A stretch of DNA of 19,862 bases from assembly GCA_964403325.1 (NCBI GenBank), contig CAYOFO010000020.1, forward strand, positions 1-19,862, given 5' to 3'. How positions within the stretch are numbered: position 1 is the stretch's first letter; each line of letters begins with the position of its first letter. Both the position numbers and the translations under genes were made by a program. This document shows positions 16,002 to 19,862 of the stretch, one piece after another. The notes under the pieces are model-generated. The model saw only the letters and a list, made by a program, of their open reading frames with translations. It did not search any database and was not told the origin of the DNA. The stretch comes from CAZQNF01 sp964403325. GTDB taxonomy: Bacteria > Patescibacteriota > Patescibacteriia > Magasanikbacterales > GWA2-37-8.

Positions 16002-16031
16002 AAAAAACTCCCTCGTATAAGGGAGTTTTTT
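16002..16031. terminator. Bidirectional intrinsic terminator
   Basis: A perfect inverted repeat, AAAAAACTCCC (16002-16012) with GGGAGTTTTTT (16021-16031), an inner T:A pair and a 6-base loop. It has a T-run on either strand. It lies between the convergent plus-strand unit (ending 15913) and rplL (ending 16045), so it can stop transcription from both sides. Confidence 0.92.
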
Positions 16032-16044
16032 AATGGGAAAAGTC

Positions 16045-16428
16045 TTATTTTAAAGTGACTTTACCACCAGCTTCTTCGATCTTTTTCTTCATGTTTTCAG
16101 CATCAGCTTTAGCTACACCTTGTTTTACCATGGTTGGAGCTTTGTCAACGATGCCTTTAGCATCAGCGAGACCAAGACCGGTAAGTTCTTTTACCGCTTT
16201 AATGACATTGATTTTGTTGGCACCAGAATCAGTGAGTTCAACGTCAAATTCGGTTTTCTCTTCTGCAGCAGGAGCACCAGCGCCACCGGCAGCAGGAGCA
16301 GCCATCATCATAGCAGGAGCAGCAGCTGAAACGCCGAATTTCTCTTCCATCGCTTTTACGAGTTCAGAGAGCTCAAGTACGGACAATTGTTCGACGTGAG
16401 TAAGAATGGTTTGAATTTTATCAGACAT
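16045..16428 (-). CDS. rplL: 50S ribosomal protein L7/L12
   Basis: A 127-residue protein of normal length. The N-terminal dimerisation helices are LSVLELSELVKAMEEKFGV (15-33), followed by an Ala/Gly/Pro/Met-rich flexible hinge (34-56) and the C-terminal factor-binding domain with EFDVELTDSG, INVIKAVKELTGLGLADAK, IVDKAPTMVKQGV and EEAGGKVTLK. It forms the ribosomal stalk that recruits GTPase factors. It starts 15 bases after the rplJ stop codon with no ribosome-binding site, so translation may be coupled to rplJ. It is the last gene before the terminator at 16002-16031. Confidence 0.98.
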   Translation of the reverse strand: MSDKIQTILTHVEQLSVLELSELVKAMEEKFGVSAAAPAMMMAAPAAGGAGAPAAEEKTEFDVELTDSGANKINVIKAVKELTGLGLADAKGIVDKAPTMVKQGVAKADAENMKKKIEEAGGKVTLK

Positions 16429-16443
16429 ATTTTTAAAGTAAAA

Positions 16444-16971
16444 TTAAACAGCCTTTTTTTCTTTATAGGCATTAAGTACATTGTAAAGACCGCGCAAAAT
16501 TCCAGCTGAAGCATTCACGAAACCAACGATTGGCGCATTGAGCGTACCAACCACTTGGCCAAGGAGCTGCTGTTTGCCCGGTAAACTCGCCAGGTTTTTG
16601 ACCATGGCGGCATCAATGAATTTACCTTCCAAGACTCCGCCAAACAATTTAACAATTTCGTTCGTTTTAGCAAAGTCATTAACAATTTTAGCGGCTACAA
16701 CTTCGTCGTTCATTCCCATGAATGTTGCTACACCGCCCGCAAAAACGTCTTTATTGAAACCGGTAATCCCAGCTTCTTCGAGGGCTTTTTTGACTAAAGT
16801 CTTTTTGGCCGCCAATACTTCGATATTTTCTTTACGGCAATTTTTGCGGAGTTCTTCCGCTTTAGCAACCGTCAAACCTTGAAAATTGGCAAAAACAATA
16901 CCTTTAGCTTGTTTTATACCAGTTGTTAAAGATCCAACCGCGGCATATTTTTGTTGTTTTGTTTTAGGCAT
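16444..16971 (-). CDS. rplJ: 50S ribosomal protein L10
   Basis: A 175-residue protein of normal length. L10 anchors L7/L12 dimers to the 23S rRNA. The conserved N-terminal domain is visible with GIVFANFQGLTVAKAEELRK, VLAAKKTLVKKALEEAG, and LFGGVLEGKFIDAAMVKNLA; the C-terminal helix (about 150-175) is the L7/L12 binding arm. It is preceded by a promoter, an L10-type leader and an attenuator hairpin, so it is probably controlled by feedback from free L10(L12)4 binding the leader. The ATG at 16971 directly follows the terminator T-run (TTTTTTGTTTGTATG), so no ribosome-binding site exists. Confidence 0.97.
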   Translation of the reverse strand: MPKTKQQKYAAVGSLTTGIKQAKGIVFANFQGLTVAKAEELRKNCRKENIEVLAAKKTLVKKALEEAGITGFNKDVFAGGVATFMGMNDEVVAAKIVNDFAKTNEIVKLFGGVLEGKFIDAAMVKNLASLPGKQQLLGQVVGTLNAPIVGFVNASAGILRGLYNVLNAYKEKKAV

Positions 16972-16977
16972 ACAAAC

Positions 16978-17000
16978 AAAAAATCTGTGTTATCCACAGA
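16978..17000 (-). terminator. Attenuator hairpin before rplJ
   Basis: Minus-strand transcript: UCUGUG (17000-16995), loop GAUAA, CACAGA (16989-16984), then six U (16983-16978). It is a compact intrinsic terminator placed between the L10 leader and the rplJ start codon 6 bases later. In Bacillus-type L10 leaders the terminator is likewise downstream of the protein-binding element. I did not find an obvious antiterminator pairing partner. Confidence 0.72.
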
Positions 17001-17004
17001 CATG

Positions 17005-17107
17005 ATTTTTGGCGACTTCGACCTTAGCACCGCTTTATAGAGCGGTAAAGTGCACCTCGGCAGGATAATTAAATCGTTCTAGGGAACGAACCCTGCTGTC
17101 TATGGTT
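17005..17107 (-). promoter_or_regulatory. L10-type ribosomal protein leader RNA
   Basis: The minus-strand leader has the L10-leader signature: AGACAGCAGG near its 5' end, answered by CCUGCCGAGG further on, with GCAGG pairing with CCUGC around an inner hairpin CGUUC-CCUA-GAACG. A second hairpin, ACCGCU/AGCGGU, follows near 17048-17031. L10, or the L10(L12)4 complex, is known to bind this element in many bacteria and to repress rplJL. The transcript would start at about 17107. The element matches by eye; the exact 3' limit is uncertain. Confidence 0.82.
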
Positions 17108-17113
17108 AGCACC

Positions 17114-17142
17114 AGTATAACCAAGCCTAGCAAAAAAGTCAA
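17114..17142 (-). promoter_or_regulatory. Sigma-70-type promoter of rplJ-rplL
   Basis: Minus strand: TTGACT (17142-17137), 17-base spacer, TATACT (17119-17114). Both boxes have one mismatch to consensus and spacing is optimal. Transcription would start near 17107, directly ahead of the L10 leader. The stretch 17143-17259, between here and the end of the prepilin-peptidase gene, shows no further feature I can support. Confidence 0.82.
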
Positions 17143-17259
17143 GCAAACCACCACTTCCCTTCTTCGTTATAGATTGTATACCGACTTAACTTAAACCTTG
17201 ATAGACCGATCCACCTTATTCAACCCCGGCCTCAAGAGACGAATTAAATGAACCTGTTT

Positions 17260-18012
17260 TTACAAAAGTCGCAACAACCACACAAGCACCCTATCTCCCC
17301 ACAACAAACTGACCCACGTACCAAGTGCCAAAAACATACCGAGTGGCATCTGGGCAATACTCGACTTTTGCCTGAAACTCAAAAAAAATATCCCGACAAT
17401 TGCGCCACTCACATACGCTACCCACAGAGCGAACAGAGTACCTGGCACACCCAGCCACAACCCTATCATCATTCCCATATACATATCCCCTTCCCCCACC
17501 CATTTACCTCGCGAAACCAGCCGTTGCACCCAAAAAAAACCGCCGCCCAACAAGACTCCTTGTAACAACCACCACCAGTGTTGGTGCAAAACCAGCATAT
17601 TCACAAACCCACCCGCCCCAACCCCGAGAGCAACCCCGCGCAAGGGGAATAAAAAAAATAAACCAACACGCACAAAAAATCCCCGCCAAAAAAAACATAA
17701 AAAAAGATTTCGTCCTGCCAACACTCCCGCCCCACTTGCTAAACCAACCCCGATAAAACTTAACGCTCCCAATATTTCTACTACCACATAATGACGAGGA
17801 ATTGGGCCGCGACAGGTGCTACACCGACCTCGGAGTAGCCAAAAACTAATAACCGGTATATTTTCCCACCAAAATAACTGTCGTGCACAGTGTACGCAAA
17901 TACTGCGCCGGGCCATCAGACTACGGCCGGTATATATGCGCCAAACGAGAGAATTTACAAAACTTCCCATCGCCAAACCAACGATAGTAATTCCTATATA
18001 AAATAAAATCAT
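17260..18012 (-). CDS. Prepilin peptidase (A24) homologue lacking the first catalytic Asp
   Basis: A 250-residue polytopic membrane protein. The N-terminal part matches type IV prepilin peptidases: GSFVNSLVWR at 16-25, the two CxxC pairs C39/C42 and C64/C67 of the cytoplasmic loop, and IPVISFWLLRGRCSTCRGPI. The second catalytic motif is present as GEGD at 173-176 with D176. The first catalytic Asp, usually in an (I/V)DLxxxxIPD context about 35-40 residues after the second CxxC region, is not visible. At the expected place the protein reads VGLFFLFP (116-123), and there is no Asp or Glu at all between E79 and E174. A single base change at codon 117 (GGT to GAT) would restore VDL. Family membership is clear; peptidase activity is doubtful unless this is an error. 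No pilin genes are in the window. Confidence 0.85.
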   Translation of the reverse strand: MILFYIGITIVGLAMGSFVNSLVWRIYTGRSLMARRSICVHCARQLFWWENIPVISFWLLRGRCSTCRGPIPRHYVVVEILGALSFIGVGLASGAGVLAGRNLFLCFFWRGFFVRVGLFFLFPLRGVALGVGAGGFVNMLVLHQHWWWLLQGVLLGGGFFWVQRLVSRGKWVGEGDMYMGMMIGLWLGVPGTLFALWVAYVSGAIVGIFFLSFRQKSSIAQMPLGMFLALGTWVSLLWGDRVLVWLLRLL

Positions 18013-18073
18013 AACTACTCGACAACGAATTTCCTAAAACACCCCCCTCCTATTTTTTGAAAAAATACTTCGT

Positions 18074-18104
18074 ATTATAGTACATCATAGTTATGTATTT
18101 TCAA
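18074..18104 (-). promoter_or_regulatory. Possible promoter of the prepilin-peptidase homologue
   Basis: Minus strand: TTGAAA (18104-18099), a 19-base spacer, which is longer than ideal, and a perfect TATAAT (18079-18074). Transcription would start near 18067. A purine-rich AGGAGGGGGG run lies downstream (around 18045-18055) but too far from ATG 18012 to be its ribosome-binding site. The stretch 18105-18244 upstream holds nothing I can identify. Confidence 0.5.
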
Positions 18105-18244
18105 CAACCAAAAATATACCCGACCCTACTCCCCACGACCGCAGGGTATCTGGACAGGTTTTTTAAAAGAGTCACTCTGCCCGAAATATTTGTATCCCCC
18201 TCCACTCCTACAGCAAAACTATAAAATTAGCTGGGCTTCATAAT

Positions 18245-18272
18245 AAAAAGCCGGTTTGATGACCGGCTTTTT
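18245..18272 (-). terminator. Intrinsic terminator after the Cys/Met-rich protein gene
   Basis: An 11-bp perfect inverted repeat, AAAAAGCCGGT (18245-18255) with ACCGGCTTTTT (18262-18272), 6-base loop. On the minus strand it ends in five U, 22 bases after the stop codon at 18294. It could also act on the plus strand, where no gene ends nearby. Confidence 0.9.
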
Positions 18273-18293
18273 GTTTGTAATACTGAATGTATT

Positions 18294-18626
18294 TTATTTG
18301 TTCATCATTCCTGGATTGGCATTGGTCCCTGATGTCATCATCAAACCATTTGGTTGCTGCGGCATCATCATCCGTTGACCATCTTCCTCGTTCACAGGCA
18401 TCATTTGGCGCCCATTGCGCATCGGATAATTTTGGCTCCAGGTACCACGCATCCCTTGGCCGTATACCATCAAACCTTTTAACTCCCCGAGTTTAAAAGC
18501 AATGCAACAAGCTATCGCCAAAACAACTACCGAAAACAAACATCGTGCCAATGTTTTGTTGCCGCAACCACAACCTTTCATCATGCCATTTTGGCACTGA
18601 TGAGACATATTTTGCATTTCTTCCAT
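18294..18626 (-). CDS. Small Cys/Met-rich single-span membrane protein
   Basis: A 110-residue protein I cannot assign to a family. The N-terminus is cytoplasm-like and Cys-rich (C11, C19, C21, C29; MMKGCGCGNK), followed by one membrane helix of about 18 residues (CLFSVVVLAIACCIAFKLG, with C40 and C41). The C-terminal half is rich in Met, Gln, Asn and Gly (for example QRMMMPQQPNGLMM and NPGMMNK). Cys pairs on one side and Met clusters on the other are seen in proteins that bind soft metals such as copper, but this is only a composition argument. It stands alone between its own promoter with a palindrome and its own terminator. ATG 18626 is used; ATG at residue 7 is an alternative with a better GGAAG upstream. 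His residues are few. Confidence 0.65.
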   Translation of the reverse strand: MEEMQNMSHQCQNGMMKGCGCGNKTLARCLFSVVVLAIACCIAFKLGELKGLMVYGQGMRGTWSQNYPMRNGRQMMPVNEEDGQRMMMPQQPNGLMMTSGTNANPGMMNK

Positions 18627-18660
18627 ATATTTATGTAATTAGATGAATAAAACTCCTCCA

Positions 18661-18689
18661 AGTATACTCTTGGCCGTATATACGGTCAA
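18661..18689 (-). promoter_or_regulatory. Promoter with embedded 12-base palindrome (probable operator)
   Basis: Minus strand: TTGACC (18689-18684), 17-base spacer, TATACT (18666-18661). The spacer begins with the remainder of the perfect palindrome CCGTATATACGG (18674-18685), which overlaps the end of the -35 box. A repressor dimer bound there would block RNA polymerase. Transcription would start near 18655. A GGAGGAG run lies at the start site itself, so it is not a ribosome-binding site for ATG 18626. Confidence 0.7.
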
Positions 18690-18723
18690 CTGGCAAATAC
18701 CAAATCTGTTAGCTGTAAATTCA

Positions 18724-18752
18724 TTGACAAAACTCCCCTAAACCAGTAAACT
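18724..18752 (+). promoter_or_regulatory. Sigma-70-type promoter of the tRNA-CAU gene
   Basis: TTGACA (18724-18729), 17-base spacer, TAAACT (18747-18752). The -35 box is a perfect match and the start site falls near 18759, 6 bases before the tRNA 5' end at 18765. It is back-to-back with the promoter at 18661-18689. Confidence 0.8.
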
Positions 18753-18764
18753 ACTCATACTTTT

Positions 18765-18838
18765 GGCAGGGTAGCTCAGATGGTTAGAGCACGGGATTCA
18801 TAACCCCGAGGTCGGGAGTTCGATTCTCCCCTCTGTCA
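18765..18838 (+). tRNA. tRNA with CAU anticodon, probably elongator tRNA-Met
   Basis: A complete cloverleaf of 74 bases. Acceptor GGCAGGG (18765-18771) pairs with CTCTGTC (18831-18837) using two G-U pairs; D-arm GCTC/GAGC; anticodon loop TTCATAA with an A-C mismatch closing the stem; variable AGGTC; T-arm GGGAG-TTCGATT-CTCCC; discriminator A at 18838. CCA is not encoded (the next bases are CACA). G1:C72 pairing excludes the usual bacterial initiator tRNA, which has a mismatch there. The anticodon CAU also fits tRNA-Ile2, whose C34 is changed to lysidine; elongator Met is favoured by general resemblance only. Confidence 0.93.
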
Positions 18839-18865
18839 CACATTAATAAGTCTTAAAAAATACTT

Positions 18866-19141
18866 ATGAGCGAAAAAGAATCTTCCATGGCAAAACCAGA
18901 TAGCACAGAAAGCTCAACAAAGCGTCGTATAGAACTGCTATTAACAGATGTTAGAGAAAAGCTAAAAGCCGATCCAACAAACCCGGAATTAAGCACACAA
19001 AAATTACTTTTGGAAACAGTATTACAAAATCCAAAGGGTCCGTATGTTCCTGGTATACTAAGGCAATTTTCTAAAAGACTAAGAGAGCTTGAAGGAGTTG
19101 AATATCTGGACAGCGCAGAAGAAGATGAAGACGATGATTAA
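18866..19141 (+). CDS. Small acidic hypothetical protein
   Basis: A 91-residue protein I do not recognise. The first 15 residues are Ser/Glu/Lys-rich, residues about 19-40 and 63-78 look like amphipathic helices (RRIELLLTDVREKLKAD and GILRQFSKRLRELEG), and the protein ends in a strongly acidic tail of Asp and Glu (SAEEDEDDD). It has no signal peptide, so it is probably cytoplasmic. It starts 27 bases after the tRNA and ends 38 bases before tsaD, so it may be read from the tRNA promoter together with tsaD. Start ATG 18866 is preceded by AAAAAATACTT, with no ribosome-binding site; ATG at residue 8 is an alternative. Confidence 0.6.
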   Translation: MSEKESSMAKPDSTESSTKRRIELLLTDVREKLKADPTNPELSTQKLLLETVLQNPKGPYVPGILRQFSKRLRELEGVEYLDSAEEDEDDD

Positions 19142-19179
19142 AACAAAGCCAATTTACAGTTTTTATCTTAACTTCAAAC

Positions 19180-19862
19180 ATGTTGATTCTCGGCATTGAA
19201 TCTTCCTGCGACGATACTTCCGTCGCATTTCTCGACTCCTCCAGCAGGGGTCATTTTGTTTTAGCGGAAAAAACCGCTTCCCAGATTGCGGTGCACGCGA
19301 CGTATGGCGGTGTAGTTCCCGAAGTAGCCGGGCGCATGCACGCCGAGAGCATTGTTCCACTTATCGAGGAAGTACTCAAAAACCAGCCCAAACCTGATGT
19401 GATTGCTGTAACTGCCGGGCCGGGACTGGTGACTGGACTTATCGTGGGTGTAGAAGCGGCCCGCACTCTTTCTTATGCACTGAATATTCCGCTCATTGCC
19501 GTAAACCACATTGCCGGGCATATCCATTCGGTGGAGATTCCCAGCAAGATACAAGGTACAGATAAAAATATACAAACTAACGAAACCAAAGCACAAATCG
19601 TTTTTCCGGCACTGGTGCTCGTCGTGAGCGGCGGCCACACGGAACTTATTTTTATGCAGGAGCAAGGAGAGTATGAGATTATCGGTCGAACTCTCGACGA
19701 TGCGGCCGGTGAATGTTTTGACAAAGTAGCGAAAATGCTGAACATCCCATACCCCGGCGGACCAAAAATCTCCGCACTCGCCAAAAATGGCAAAATAAAT
19801 ACCGTTGCTCTCCCCCGCCCCATGCTGCACCAGGATAACTTTGATTTTAGCTTTGCCGGACT
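19180..19862 (+). CDS. tsaD: tRNA t6A37 threonylcarbamoyltransferase TsaD, cut by window end
   Basis: The first 227 codons of an open frame that runs off the window; full-length TsaD is about 330-360 residues. TsaD transfers threonylcarbamoyl to A37 of ANN-decoding tRNAs, including Met-CAU, and works with TsaB and TsaE in bacteria. Visible: GIESSCDDTSVA at 5-16, VPEVAGRMHAE, TAGPGLVTGL near 78-87, the metal-binding HIAGH (H110, H114), VSGGHTEL at 149-156, and DDAAGECFDKVAKML near 173-187. A 20-residue polar insertion lies at about 121-141, before the VSGGH strand. It starts at ATG 19180, just before the conserved GIESSCDDT motif, 38 bases after the acidic protein gene. Family identity is certain. 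Confidence 0.96.
   Translation, partial: MLILGIESSCDDTSVAFLDSSSRGHFVLAEKTASQIAVHATYGGVVPEVAGRMHAESIVPLIEEVLKNQPKPDVIAVTAGPGLVTGLIVGVEAARTLSYALNIPLIAVNHIAGHIHSVEIPSKIQGTDKNIQTNETKAQIVFPALVLVVSGGHTELIFMQEQGEYEIIGRTLDDAAGECFDKVAKMLNIPYPGGPKISALAKNGKINTVALPRPMLHQDNFDFSFAG

Noticed and set aside
16900..17003. A 25-codon upstream reading frame from ATG 17003 through the attenuator hairpin, overlapping the rplJ start
   Set aside because: There is no ribosome-binding site and no conserved feature; short frames like this occur by chance and the hairpin plus U-run explains the sequence.

Overview
The window looks like a chromosome segment from a small-genome bacterium of the Patescibacteria (Candidate Phyla Radiation, CPR). 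This rests on gene content: a DUF4012 membrane protein, a short TsaB-like protein, a winged-helix/nucleotidyltransferase-like regulator, a membrane protein ending in a beta-propeller, and many compact genes with almost no recognisable Shine-Dalgarno sequence. The genes are house-keeping and cell-envelope genes. I see no phage, insertion sequence, CRISPR array or defence system. Assignment to a lineage within CPR is not possible from sequence reading alone.

Positions 1-13104 are one long minus-strand block. In transcription order it holds a winged-helix regulator, a TsaB-like protein, a membrane glycosyltransferase, a DUF4012 protein, MreB, the DNA polymerase III delta' subunit, an Asp-box beta-propeller lipoprotein, ribosome recycling factor, a small lipoprotein with a damaged 5' end, a HIT-family gene with two homopolymer frameshifts, a very short glycine T-box leader with its own promoter, glycyl-tRNA synthetase, an unknown 133-residue protein, an M16 zinc protease, a TPR membrane protein and the 5' part of a tRNA-Tyr gene. 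The first four genes are separated by only 2-4 bases and probably form one envelope-related operon running into mreB.

Positions 13204-16031 are a plus-strand unit with a strong promoter: a 751-residue membrane protein and a small low-complexity protein, closed by a bidirectional terminator. Positions 16045-17142 hold the minus-strand rplJ-rplL operon with promoter, L10-type leader RNA and a terminator hairpin just before the rplJ start codon. A minus-strand prepilin-peptidase homologue follows (17260-18012); its first catalytic aspartate appears to be missing. Next is a Cys/Met-rich small membrane protein (18294-18626) whose promoter carries a perfect 12-base palindrome.

The right end is on the plus strand: a tRNA with CAU anticodon and its own promoter, a small acidic protein, and the 5' two thirds of tsaD, cut by the window end.

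The most interesting items are the minimal T-box leader of glyQS, three single-base A/T-run disruptions in two neighbouring genes (4680-5500), the prepilin-peptidase homologue lacking an active-site Asp, and the palindromic operator-like promoter.
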